Part shown: in pieces, positions 45,515-56,948 of the stretch | Layout of the letters: each line of letters begins with the position of its first letter | Numbering within the stretch: the first letter of the stretch is position 1 | DNA from: Plenodomus lindquistii | Lineage: Eukaryota > Ascomycota > Dothideomycetes > Pleosporales > Leptosphaeriaceae | Length of the DNA stretch: 64,000 bases | Direction: 5' to 3' | Assembly: GCA_025504975.1 (NCBI GenBank) | Contig: JANUWI010000014.1 | Location: 248,001 to 312,000, forward strand | Program-made: the position numbers and the translations under genes | The notes under the pieces: generated by a model | Databases searched by the model: none | Told to the model about the DNA's origin: nothing | Seen by the model: the letters and a program-made list of their open reading frames with translations, nothing else

Positions 45515-47234
45515 TCAAAGAGCTACCCTGCCAACACGCGTACTGAGCTCCTTCCACGTGCCTTGCATGGCATTTCTAAAATCTTGATCCCTTCTCCACA
45601 TGCCCAATACAAGTACAAGAAGAGCCAACCCATATGTCTTCTTACTCGTCGTCCTTACCCACCTACTCAGCGTCCGCAGAAACCACAAATACGAGCCTCC
45701 TTTCTTGTTGAATATTCCGAACCTCGGGATACACGTCTCCTTCCAATACGTACTCGCATAGCCCGGCCAGCTCGCCGCGTTGTGCCCATGCTCATTGATG
45801 TACCAGTTCGAGCATCCGGCTTGAAAGACTGAGCCTTGCAGCTGGCGCTGTATGCCTTCGACCCATGCGTGTTCGACCGAGCTCTTGATTTCAATGATAG
45901 ATGCTTTGCGGTCGATAAGCGGCGCAATCATGTTGCGTGCGACAAAATCGACTTGCACTTCGCATGTGAAAAGTGCGGAGTTATGGGCTGGAAAAGTATT
46001 CGGTCCAAAGCTGAAGGAACGTGTCAGTCCTGATGCTTGTCGAACCTTGCGCGTCAACTTACAGTATCGCAAAGTTTGGGAAGTTGTGCACAAAACTGCC
46101 CATGTATGCTTGAGCGCCGTGATGTTCTTTCCACTGCTGATTCAGCGACTTGCCGTCCTTGCCATACACCTCCATCGGCGTGAGAAATTGTTGGACCTGG
46201 AAGCCAGTCCCCAGTACAATCACATCGACATCGCACCGTTGTCCACTCTCGCTTACAATCCCCGTCTCATCGATCTCGCGAATGCCTTCAGATATAAGCT
46301 TGAAGTTTGGCTCGTTCATAGCGTCGAGGTAATTCGGGTCGAAAATGCGACGCTTACAGCCGAGCGGAAAATCTGGGACTAGATCGCCATGATACTTCTT
46401 TGGCGCCGTCGAGTAAATGTACTTCTTCGCGTTATCTTCGACAGCTGTGCGCTTTATCGTTGCATTCACGCCCGGCATGTACGTCGCGACCAAGTCGTCG
46501 TTCTCCAGGAACAATTGCAACCTCTTCCAGCGCTCCCATAGCGGGATGTATCTGAACGCCCAGGTCTCGCCTTTCGTGAAATACCGATTCGGACGCTCGT
46601 GGTACCACTGCCGTGAACGCGCGATTTGCGTCACGAATGCTACGTCTTTGACAACGGCGGGAATGACTTGGGCGGCTGAGCATCCGTTGCCAATGACGGC
46701 CATTTTCTTGCCTCTGTAGTCGTACGAGTGGTCCCAACGCGCGGTGTGGAACATGGCGCCTTTGAATTTGTCCATGCCGGGGAACTTGACGTCGCGAGGG
46801 TACGATATGCCTCCAACCGCTGAAATGAAGACTGCGGCCTTCTCTGTGAATTCGGTTTTCGTCTGCCCATCTTTGAACCGCACACTCCACTCTCCTTTTT
46901 CGCCGTGCCATCTTGCACCTAGGCACTCGATGCCAAACCGCATATGCCTCCTCAAATCGAACTTCTTCACTGTGTCTTCAATATATTCGAGGATCTCGGC
47001 CCCTTCACACAGCTCCTTGCTCCAATTCGGATTGATGTTGAAGTGGAACGAGTACAGAATAGTGGGCACATCGCATCCAATCCCAGGATACGTGTTTGTG
47101 CGCCACGTCCCGCCTACGCCATCGAGCTTGTCGTAGATTGTGAAGTTGCTGTAACCGAGTTTGTGCCGCAGTGTGTACGCCATGGAGATACCGGACGGCC
47201 CTGCGCCGATTATGACAATGTGTGGACTCGACAT
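45515..47234 (-). CDS. FAD-dependent Baeyer-Villiger-type monooxygenase
   Basis: Exons 47234-46063 and 46010-45515 (52-nt intron) give 555 aa. First nucleotide-binding motif GAGPSG (residues 10-15), the GGTWRTNTYPGIGCD segment that follows FAD binding, the Baeyer-Villiger fingerprint FKGAMFHTARWD, then GNGCSA for NADPH and VIVLGTGF near the C-terminal third. NFAILFGPNTFPAHN bridges the intron. These enzymes use NADPH and O2 to turn ketones into esters or lactones. Near the C-terminus is a hydrophobic segment (YGLALLVLVLGMW), which may anchor the enzyme to a membrane. The start is divergent from an MFS transporter with 380 bp between. Confidence 0.92.
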
Positions 47235-47614
47235 GCTAACAAAATTGAAAGCTATGAGCTCAGGATGTTGTGGTCGAATAAAAAGTTTGGCTAGATTTCA
47301 TGGTGTTCGAGCAGCACCACCACGTTCCTTCACGATCTGCATGTCCATCTCCATACGCTAGGCGCTCTGATGTCATACAGAGACTGGATTGCGGGGCATT
47401 GACGTGGAGTAAAGCACTTCCTGTTACCATGGATTCAGGCCGTGGAATTTGATTCCCGTCCTCAGAACGCGGGGATGCACTAGGCTTGATTGGGTTGGGA
47501 TGAGATGGGGTTGCATGATTCAGTTTTCTGGGGTACATTAGTAGGCATAAGAGATGAATTCGTATGATGCAGCTCACGCTGTCATCTCGAGGAGTTTGAA
47601 TTGTAGTCGCCAAC
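47235..47614. promoter_or_regulatory. bidirectional promoter of monooxygenase and MFS transporter
   Basis: 380 bp between two divergent ATGs. Three matches to the CreA-type SYGGRG consensus are visible: GCGGGG at 47392-47397, GCGGGG at 47469-47474 and CTGGGG at 47528-47533. These would suit carbon-catabolite repression, but the motif is short and chance hits are common. No clear paired CGG site for the nearby Zn(II)2Cys6 factor was found. Confidence 0.45.
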
Positions 47615-49372
47615 ATGTTCGAAAATGTCAAAGGACGAGTGCTCTTTCGCATGATGCGATTTAGCTGTGGAGTGGTAAGTTCCAGTCCAACACAACCTCC
47701 CGAATGCAACAATTCTCACCTTGAATCAGGCATTCATGCTTTATGGGTAAGCCATTGTGTGAGGTGGTGGCACAGAGATGGTGTTGCTAACTTTCACCAC
47801 AGCTACGACGCAGGCGTCCTTGGGGGCATACAAGACACTGGGCCCTTCCGACATGCCATGGGCGTAAGATCCTCCAGTTCATTGTTTCAGATGAAGTCCT
47901 GACTCCTCTCAGAATCCGACGGGCACCTACATCATCCCTATGATCGCATCATCGTATACTCTCGCTGCAACCGTGTGCTGCCTCTTTGTCTCAATTGTCG
48001 GAATGCCTCTCGGTCGACGCAATATCATCCTCCTAGGCAATCTGTGTGTCATTATCGGAGCCTCACTACAAGCTTCTGCATGGAGCGTATCGCAGATGAT
48101 TGTCGGCCGTTTGGTGTGCGGCTTTGGTATCGGCTTTATATCGTGCACAGTGCCAACATATATGGCCGAGATGTCGACTGAAGTCGCTCAACGTGGTCCC
48201 GAGGTGGCTTTTACCTGCGCCTTGCTCATCAGCGGCATTCCGCTCGCATACTGGATCGACTTTGGCTTCACCCGTATGACGAACCAAGTCAGTTGGCGCT
48301 TCCCGATCGGGTTCCAGGCGTTCTTTGCTATCGCGTCTGGTGCTGTCATGCTTGTTCTGCCAGACACGCCAAGGTGGTACTACGCCAAGGGACGGAACGC
48401 TGAAGGTGATGCTATACTAGCTAAGCTGTTTGATAAGGACCTTGAGCACCTGGAAGTCCAGGCCATGAGGCATGATATCATAAGCACTATCGAGCTCGAG
48501 TCGGAGGAAAAGAACAAGTTCAGTATTTGGGGTTTGTTCTGGGATAACAGCGACCTAAGAGTAGGGAGGCGGATTCGCATCTCGTTCATGCTTCTGTCGC
48601 TGCAGCAGATGATGGGTAAGTCTTTGCTCGCTTCTGGTGGAACTTTATACTGACCTATTAGGCATCAATCTCTCCGTATACTACTCCACTAGTATCTTTA
48701 GAAACGTTGGACTGTCGGATTTCTTGGCCCAGCTCCTCGCAGCCGTCATGAACACCATGTTCGCTCTCGGGACATGGCCGCTGCCTGCGACAATCGAACG
48801 CTTCGGCCGCCAGCGCATCATGTTTTGGTCCGCATTCGTATGCGCCCTGTTCATGACTACTTTTGTGGCTCTTATCGGCTTACGGAATCCTACTTTCAGT
48901 ACGCAGTGGGCTGCTGCCGCTATAATTTGCTTGTGGAACATGGTCTTCGGGTATGGTTGGGTTGGTTGTCCGTGGTTGTATGGACCTGAGGTAAGAACGC
49001 TGTTCGTCCTCGATCTTTGCAATTACTGACCGCCTTTAGATCGCACCCCTCAAACACCGACATGTTGGTGGTGCAGCTGGCGCATTCGGCGAGTGGCTGT
49101 TCAGCTTCCTCACGGTGTTCGCGGGAGGTATTGCGCTAGAACGTATTGGCTGGAAGATATGGCTGTGGATGCTTTTGTGCAACTGGATTGCCATGCCATT
49201 TGTATGGTGGCTGTGCCCTGAGACCACAGGGAAGAGTCTTGAGGACATTGACTTGATATTCGCAAAACCACGTGTTCGCGAAAGGATTCTAGCAGAGCAA
49301 AATTCGAATGGCAGAGGAGATGAGAAAAAGCAGAAAATCGACGGGATTGTGCAGATTGAACGGTTAGTCTAG
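47615..49372 (+). CDS. MFS transporter, sugar porter family
   Basis: Exons 47615-47674, 47730-47746, 47803-47863, 47913-48615, 48662-48990 and 49040-49372 give 500 aa. All junctions are GT-AG and in phase; exon 2 is only 17 nt. The joined N-terminus reads FMLYGYDAGVLGGIQDTGPF, the hallmark first segment of fungal sugar porters. GMPLGRRNIILLG is the cytosolic loop after TM2, RWYYAKGR follows TM6 (PDTPRWYY), and PETTGKSLEDIDLIF closes TM12. Twelve membrane helices are expected. Proton-coupled uptake of a sugar or other small polar compound is likely, and the substrate is not predictable. Shares a promoter with the monooxygenase. Confidence 0.92.
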
Positions 49373-49653
49373 ACAAGTGGAATTGAAATTCGAGTGCTAC
49401 TGGCTTTTATTGCACGCCCTTGAAGCATGCGCTGATCGTGAATTGCCATTCCAGGTGCTAGGCCTGACGCCATGGCCAATGCTGTCTTAACATCCCTAGT
49501 CGCTTCGTAAGTTACTAAACATGACATTTAGCTATAAAAGCAAGTCGCACCATGTAATGCTTCAAGTCGCTCTACACTACCTCTTAGAGCCATGGGCCGC
49601 TTCCGCCAGAGGACAACCGTGATCAACAATCTTTAATAACTAGCACTGCTTTA

Positions 49654-51562
49654 CTACTGCGGACTGCCGAACTCGCTAAACGGCCAGAGCGCCCTAGCAC
49701 GTTCTTCACTGCCCCCAGACTCCTTTATGCTCTCCAAAAACTCACCAAACAGCTTCGTGTTCTCTGCTGTCTTTGCAGCCCATCCATCTGCGGGGACCCA
49801 CCCATCTGACTCGGCATCTAGCGCATGCTTTGGAACAACTTTAGCTGCTGGACGGTTTCAAAATCCTCGTACTGCTTCTCGTGCTCACGAAGCTCTTCTG
49901 GTGTCGGTTGATATGGACAAGCGCCGGCAAGGCCAAGTTCAGTCCATCTTTGTGAAATTTCGGTGAGCTCCTGTCGCAGAGCCGCCGCGCTATCTCTCCA
50001 AGATGTGTCGCAGTAACGGAACGGGCGGAGCAGTGTTCGATCTATAGCCCTTGCATTGTAGAGTTTCGGCGCAAAGCCTCGCAGCACTACCTCGTAGGTT
50101 TGTTGGCATGTTGAGACGTCTTTCTCGTACCTCTTCCTTGCTGCTGCTATTTCCGAGTCTTCTGCCGACAGAATCTTGGAGCACACCTTACTCGGTGCTT
50201 CGCTCTGCAGCAGGTGTTCTAGTATTGGAATATCGGCAGCAGCATCCTCAACGAAGTCAGGTGTATACTTGGCGTAGATGAATGCTGGTTCAATACTTGT
50301 AGATTGCCAATCGATTATTGCGGTAACTTGGGAAGGATCTTCCTCAGAAACAAAAATGTTTCGCTTGTGAATGTCAGGGTGAAGTAAAGTTGGGACAGCC
50401 ACGTTCTGAATAAGCGAATTTTGAGCCAACTCCTGAATAACTCTGCTGCTGACGTCCAACAAACGGAGATGCTCTTTTACAGAGCCATGATGTGGGAGGA
50501 TGTCGGCTTGTGAACCATCATTATTTGGGATGCGTGAAATGCCGTTGTCGATCAAACCGGAGCAGTATGATCTCAAATCAGTCCCTAGCAATACCGAATT
50601 AGTACTTAGATAGCACTGTTTAAAGAGTCCGTAGAATAGGTAACTTACAGGGTCCTGTGTTGGGGGGCTTCCTTTGATAAAATCTAGTCTCTCCAGCATT
50701 ACAGTTCCAATACTGTGGGCCGCAATGTGGCCCAATACAGAAACCTTCAACAAAGCCAGACTTCAGGCTCTGATCGATAGGTGCATTGGCAAAGTATAGA
50801 CTTCCGTAAATTGGAAATGGAAGCTTTGCCATCTCAGCCATCATAAAACTTACGTTCTTTACGCACAACATATGTTGATGAGGGGACATGGAAGACCACT
50901 TTTCATGCAGTTGGACTCCCGCAACATGCTCCATAATGATGTATTATGTGCCGATAGAAGAATCATCGTCGCTCCAATCAAGAACTTTGGGGACGGGGAT
51001 CTTTGTAAATGATCGTACTACGAGTGTCAGCTAATCGTTTGTTACGTGTCTGAATCTCTTGTCATACTGTAAGCCAATGTAGCCACCTCGGAGTTCGTGA
51101 TCAACCGTCGTGGACCGGCGATGTGATAGGGTACTCTTGCAACAACGCAGACTCCATTGTCTAACCGCAAAAGAAAGACTCTGTTGAAGCCTCCTTCTTT
51201 TTTCTCGTAATGAACCACTTTTGTTGCGCCAGTGCACACGCTCACAGCTCTTGCGCAAAGCGCAGCAAAGTCAAACTCCACAGAACGTGCGTCACGATGT
51301 AGATGATCATTATTTAACCAACACCCAGAAGTGTAAATATACGGATTGGTATCTATAACTATGCTTAGTCAACTGAGTAGCCCGTTGAAAGGAAACTGTG
51401 CTTACCGTGTCGAAGCGGTTCCTTCGGCTTCGTTAAGGCAGGGACATGATAGGCTCGGTTTGTGGTTGCTGTAAGATCGTGACTGCTGATGCGAGCGGGT
51501 CGTAACAGTCGTCTAAAGCGCGTTAACATGATGTCCGATCGAGAAGAGTGAGTCGAGAACAT
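49654..51562 (-). pseudogene. AIM9-like phosphotransferase (APH family), disrupted
   Basis: Exon-like parts 51562-51406, 51358-51068, 51017-50649 and 50584 onward, separated by introns of 47, 50 and 64 nt with good signals. They encode a mitochondrial-type N-terminus (LTRFRRLLRPARIS), the kinase-like KKEGGFNRVFLL...VARVP, IPVPKVLDW, the catalytic LLHPDIHKRNIFV and the metal site AIIDW. Two breaks: an in-frame TAA at 50944-50946, where family members have a Glu codon before YIIMEHV, and a frameshift near 49818-49826, after which the expected C-terminus (LDAESDGWVP...LWPFSEFG, stop at 49654-49656) continues in another frame. Catalytic residues are intact, so the loss looks recent. Sequencing error would be the alternative. 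An alternative ATG is at 51529. Confidence 0.8.
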
Positions 51563-51724
51563 GAGCACCAGAAGTGTGCGTGCGCATTGATGAACGAGAA
51601 GGTATCAACTGCATGTAATTAGAGGTGATCTTGGTGCTTCTCTATATCTCGCGGTAAGTAGAAACTTACATTCATAGAAATCAACGACTTTACTATATAT
51701 TTTAAAATTTAGCACATGTTTCTC

Positions 51725-51843
51725 ACATACGACCATAGGACACTGAAAACTAGGCTTCCCGTCCGCTCAGCCATATATAAGCAGTGTACCGGCGGATTAG
51801 TAGTTAGGTGGGTGACCACTAGCGAATCCCCGCTGTTGTATGT
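51725..51843 (+). rRNA. 5S ribosomal RNA
   Basis: 119 bp starting ACATACGACCATAGG and ending in TGTATGT followed by a T-run (Pol III terminator). TTCCCGTCCGCTCAGCC and TTAGTAGTTAGGTGGGTGACC are diagnostic of filamentous-fungal 5S RNA. The helix that pairs ACACTG with CAGTGT differs from the Neurospora sequence I recall but stays complementary, so it is probably a functional gene. Isolated 5S genes scattered among protein genes are usual in filamentous ascomycetes. Promoter elements are internal. Confidence 0.93.
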
Positions 51844-52466
51844 TTTTGTTCAACTTTTGCCCACGCTCCCCACACAACATGTATAAAGTGAAGAGAAGTT
51901 TTCTTTTTTCTTAAGGCAAAAGATTGAAAGAGCATGATTTTAGTACCCAAACTGAACAAAGGCAATGATGGAAAAGTCTATTGTGGTGCTGTTAAGCGCT
52001 GAACATAATTGTTAAAGGTTTGACTTACCTTACTGTGGGGAGAGGGCGCGGGGTACTTCGTAGTTTGACAGCTCCTCACTGTAATCGCTATCTCATCGCA
52101 GACAACCAATCACTGTGGATCGGAACCCAGCACCATCCATTTAATTGGTTTCCCTAATCTGAGATTTAGCGGCAGAGAATGCGGTGTATACGCCGCAGTA
52201 CATTCGTCCGTACCTGAAAATCTAGCAACGGATGCGGCATAACGCCTCTTTGCTCCGACAGAAATGACGTTACTCTGCAGACGCGGAGGTCAGTAAGTGC
52301 CTGTGGTTACATCATGTTAGAATCCAGGCCAAAGCAAGTGTCCAAGAGCCCTAATCCGGACGGAATGTGTCGGGGATAAAAATGAATGCTATAAAGGTGA
52401 TTACGGAAGGGTGGGCACTACGAGTTCGTTCCCACACTTTTACCACTTACTCGTCTTGCAATCATC
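51844..52466. other. upstream region of an SDR gene
   Basis: No gene. About 100 bp before the SDR start there is a CGG-rich patch (near 52355-52375, TCCGGACGG...GTCGGGG) that could be a Zn(II)2Cys6 site; this is a guess. Confidence 0.4.
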
Positions 52467-53517
52467 ATGGTGTCAAACAAATACGCAGCGGCGCACAAAT
52501 CGGCGAAAGGACCAGGAGACGCTCGACCCACTGCGCAAGATATTCTAAAGGATGAGGGGCTCGAAGGCAAGCTTAGTGACAAGGTGTTTCTCGTGACTGG
52601 TGCCTCAGCAGGTCTGGGTGTCGAGACGATCAGAGCACTTGCGACAACTGGCGCTACCATCTTCGCCGCAGCTCGAGATTTAACCAAGGCGAAAAAGGCT
52701 CTTGAGGGGGTTCCTGGCAAGATTGAGCTGCTCAAAGTGGACCTTGCCTCACTGGCTAGCGTGCGAGCAGCCGCAGAGGATTTCTCGGCAAGAAGCAAAC
52801 AGCTCAATGTTCTCATCGAAAATGCTGGCCTGGCAGGCACACCCACGCGCACGTTGACTGGAGATGGATTCGAGAATGTATTCCACACAAACTATCTTGG
52901 TGGGCCAATACTGTCTTTATACCCGTACTGGCTCGACACTAACAATCTCAGGCCATTTCCTGTTGTTCCAATTGCTGAAACCGACACTTCTAGCCTCTTC
53001 CTCTCCATCATTCAATTCTAGAGTAATTACTCTCACCTCTTCTGCTCATCGACATTCTCCCGTCATCTTTGGCGACTACAACTTTGACAACACCGAATAC
53101 CATTTTATGAAAGCCTATGGCCAAGCAAAAACAGCTAGCGTGTACATGGCTAGTGCTATTGAACGCTACTACGGCTCTCAAGGGCTTCATGGCCTTGCTG
53201 TGCATCCTGGCGCCATTCGAACGGAGCTCACTCGCGACATGGATCCTGAAATGGTTAAGCGAGCCCTGGAAGACCCTTCGGTTGTGAACGACGTCAAATC
53301 CATACCACAAGGCGCGGCGACTACCGTGTTGGCGGCAGTAGGAGCGGAATTCGAGGGAGTTGGACGAAAGTACCTGGAAGATGCAGGTGAAGGATCGCCT
53401 GGCGAAGACTATTCAGGCTATATGCTGCCTGGGTATGCTTCTTGGGCTTTTGATACCGAAAAGGAGGATCGACTTTGGAAGGATTCTTGTAGGTTTGTGG
53501 GGGTTGATGCGAACTAA
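52467..53517 (+). CDS. SDR, retinol dehydrogenase/WWOX-like subfamily
   Basis: Exons 52467-52899 and 52952-53517 (52-nt intron) give 332 aa. Rossmann motif TGASAGLG at about residues 44-51, the specificity region FAAARD, VDLASLASVR, then IENAG and the catalytic SS...Y-G-Q-A-K (AYGQAKTA). VHPGAIRTEL follows. The family reduces or oxidises hydrophobic alcohols and ketones with NADP(H). It stands 0.6 kb downstream of the 5S gene, at the right edge of the putative cluster, so membership in the pathway is less certain than for the left-hand SDR. Confidence 0.88.
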
Positions 53518-54039
53518 ATGTTGGATATGACAAATTCTACGTATGGAGTTGGAAGACGTCAGTCCTTTAAAATCCTAAGGATCAATGCTGTGGTGTGAGG
53601 GTTTCAATTGCCGCCCGGAGGATACGGAAAGTCGCGAGATTGACCTGTGGCTTATAAATCCATATTGGGGCGAGAGTGCTGAGATGAACATGGTGTTGAG
53701 GAAGTTTGTGGTGTTCGCGAATAAGGGGCAAGACGTTGTGACACAGACCGTAGCGCTCAGCTCACATTGCATACCGAATGCCAGATCCACAACCTCTCCT
53801 TTCCTCACCACAGCACTGCCTCCTCTGTAGCCATCTCGGAGCGCACGACGACCGTGTTAAGTACCGGTCCGCAAACTCGGTGTGCCGCGAGAATGAAGCG
53901 TGCATACCTATTCGGCTGAGGTAAAATAGAAGCAGCCTATGTACCACAGGGATCGAACGCAGGTGGAGATGCGTAATCAATAGACTCAATATTCTCAGCC
54001 ATGGGTATCCGTCCTCGTTGAGATTTGCATATGTATCCT
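53518..54039. other. convergent intergenic
   Basis: Between two convergent genes. Plus-strand frame 53585-53830 has no family signature. Confidence 0.4.
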
Positions 54040-54766
54040 TCACCGCATGACCGGCGGCCTTGCTTCCTTGTTGAACGCCATCCTACTGCACAACCACTCC
54101 ACCGCCTCTTGAACTCCCGTCCCCGTCAGCGCACTGCACGGCAACACCCTACTATCCCTGACATTCCCTCCTTGCTCTCCTTCAAACACCCGTCTTACAA
54201 ACCCCTCCTTGATCCTCACAACCTCCACACAATCCTCTCGATCTTGCTTATTCGCCAGAATCAAGATAGGCACCCCACTCGCATCTTCATTCGCCAACAC
54301 ACTCTCCAGCACTAATTTGCACTCATCCAATCGCCCTATGTCCTCGTTCCGTGCAGCGTCTACAGCCGACATGTCAGCCAATGTGGCATTACCGACATCG
54401 CTGCTGTCTATCACAAAGACTATGGCGTGACAGCTACTGTAGTAGCTCTGCCATAACCCTCTCAAACTATGTTGCCCGCCCACATCCCATATCTTCAAAT
54501 ATATCGGTGGATTTGGGGGCGGTAAAGCAATGGTCGCAACGTTTTGGCCGACAGTAGGTACGGTCTTGAGGTTGGGGTGGGAGGGCGTATATGTGCCTTT
54601 TATTTGCTCGAGGAGAGTGGTTTTGCCGGCGTTGTCGAGGCCGAGGAGGAGGACTGAGTACTCTGGGTTGAATGTTAGTTGATGGATTGGTTGAGTATTG
54701 TAAGTGGAACGATGCACCTTCTTTGCTTGTGGCGTGGAGGTATATAGATTTGAAGAGGTGGTACAT
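54040..54766 (-). CDS. arl3: Arl3/ARFRP1-type small GTPase
   Basis: Exons 54766-54718 and 54662-54040 (55-nt intron) give 223 aa. N-terminus MYHLFKSIYLHATSKEEYSV; G1 GLDNAGKT, G3 WDVGGQ, G4 NKQD, G5 SALTG. There is no glycine at position 2, so no N-myristoylation; instead the aromatic residue after Met resembles yeast Arl3 and human ARFRP1, which are N-acetylated and act at the trans-Golgi upstream of Arl1 and golgins. It has a few insertions (for example SAVDAARNEDIG and GEQGGNVRD) relative to yeast. Housekeeping gene. Confidence 0.88.
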
Positions 54767-55187
54767 GGTTTGCGACGCGCGGATTGGGTCGGCGCGAGGC
54801 TTCACATGTCTGGAGTAGATGGGGTGGAGTGAATGAGACGCGCAGGTGACGCCGGGAACGCGCTGCCAGCGCTGCCAATGTTATCGATAAGCTTGTGGGG
54901 GTCTTAGCTCAACCCCACGCGTCACTTTCACTCTTGCATGACACACCAGTCGGTCTCTTGGTCTTGTCGAATTCTCTCTCGCCAAGTTTTCGAGTCAATT
55001 GAAATGCCCATACATATTCCCACGGCTGAAGTCGCCTTGTAGGTGGCATCCATGTCAGCACTAATCTACGAAACGGACCGGGAACTCCAACAGCCTGATA
55101 AAACTGGCTTACACTCGTCCTATAAATCAGGATCATAGCCGGACAACATCATCACTCACGCTGGTGTTGATCACGCCTGAAAGGTTC
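54767..55187. other. intergenic
   Basis: Promoter of the Arl3-type gene and 3' flank of erg28. Nothing else recognised. Confidence 0.4.
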
Positions 55188-55641
55188 CTAATTGCCCAAA
55201 TACCAACCTCTCGCCGCAATCATCCACGTCAGGCCCACCCCCGCGTTGACCAACGGAAACACCGACTCCTTCAATCGTGCCGTCTTCCACACGGTCATCT
55301 CACTGATAAACAGAACCAGAAGCAGCGCGTAAGTCATGGTTGCCAAGTCGTAAAGAGGTCCGTTGTTGACGTTTAAAGCGGCGTATGCACGAATAACGCT
55401 GGTGTAAATGTTCTTCACGCCGTACATATGAGCTAGCAGCTGCGTATGCGGTGGAGATGTGTGGCCTGAGAATTGGCGAAGCCCGGCAGATGGTGCTGAG
55501 ACGTAGCATATTACTGAGTGCACTGTTGCTAGGAAGGCTGTCTAGTATGCGTGAGTGATGCTACCAAGATGATCATTCTTGACCTACAAACAACAGGAAG
55601 TACGGAAGGTAGCCATCTTTTCCGAGGGTAGCCGTGGTCAT
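55188..55641 (-). CDS. erg28: ergosterol biosynthesis scaffold Erg28
   Basis: Exons 55641-55584 and 55537-55188 give 135 aa. The donor is the second of two overlapping candidates (GTAG|GTCAAG); this gives YLPYFLLFVAFLATVHSVIC, as expected for the first membrane helix. Then IRAYAALNVNNGPLYDLATMTYALLLVLF and SEMTVWKTARLKE follow, with four membrane segments in all. Erg28 sits in the ER and tethers the C-4 demethylation enzymes (Erg25, Erg26, Erg27) and other sterol enzymes. Length fits the family. Confidence 0.88.
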
Positions 55642-56948
55642 CTTGATAGGGTGCTTTGTGTTGATTCGAACAGATCAGAGCAAATTTGTAGTGGTTAAGA
55701 AGGTTGGTTTTGGAAACTCCGACGTCACATGCACAGCACGCAAGTCGCCATCTATCCTCCGCTCGGGCTGTGCGACACTCAGTAACTTCACTAAATTGGT
55801 CTGTTCATCCCGAAGCGTGTATGATCTTTGCCGCATCCACGTCCCCTGCCCTAGATACAAGGCGCGTTGGAGCTATCTGCACCGCCGGCTCCCCGTCCAA
55901 TGACCGACGTTAGACCATAGTTCCGAAAGTGACGACAATGTTGTCCCGCGACATAAGACACTGTTCCTCTTTGGGCCAGAAATCATTGACACACGATCAC
56001 TCGCATATGCCTGTCTAGTTTGATGGCTGGGGAGGTATCTGTGATGTGGTGAAGAGCCAGGGGATCCGATGTCACGAAAAGCTCACGTTAGTTTTGAGTC
56101 GCGCCGACGTCATCGTCAACAAGCTTAGAACCATCTTCTCAGACCTATTCCCGAATTCCTTTTCACACCAAAACTTATCTCACGGCTTCCTAAGCGTCCT
56201 CCTGGAATTGAATCGAACGATTTCAACCTGCCTTCCTGTCAGAGGCCACCACAGAGACTTTAGTATCATAGTTCATAATATTCGTATCTGTGATTCTATC
56301 CCACAAATTAACGCCGTGAATACTGGCCGTACAAAGACTCTTAAGGGAACAATTCACAAAATCCCAGAACGAACAATATGCAGAGACCTGAATCACGTCC
56401 TATTCCGGTCGCCACGACTGCGCAGGCCGCAAATCATTGCCTTGGACATCTCCCGCGACGCTCTTTTAGTCCTAGGAGCATTCGTCTTGAGCCTAGCGCT
56501 TTCGCATAAATGAAATCCGTACAGTCTGTCGAATTGTCGCGTGAAGATCGGTGTCGGGAAACAGGGATGTGGAATCATCCTGCGGTTGAACTTGCATTGC
56601 ACATGCGCGAAGACTGCCGAGTATGTTTCCCGGTACTCAAATAGCCGAGTCGGACGTAATCAAGTACATGTCGAGGACAAAAACATCGAAATTGGGATAT
56701 TGCTATGTCCATGTCGTAGCCTGTGTTTGGAAGCTCGCAGAGAATCTGAAATGAACAATCTGTGTGTGAGGAGTCAAGGCCTAGCCCGGTCAATTGGAAA
56801 CGCGAGAAATGAGCGGTTGAATGCGATCATGACAGTGTGCGAGAGTTGTGAGTCGGAGGGAGAAAGAGTTTTCCTGGTCGTTTTTGCATCATACACCCTG
56901 GCGGAGGTGTGAGAGCTGCCCTCCAATTCTCGAAATGCACCAGTCCGG
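55642..56948. other. 1.3 kb without a supported gene
   Basis: The longest plus-strand frame (56046-56513) opens with GTG and has no recognisable motif. No repeat or RNA gene seen. Confidence 0.4.
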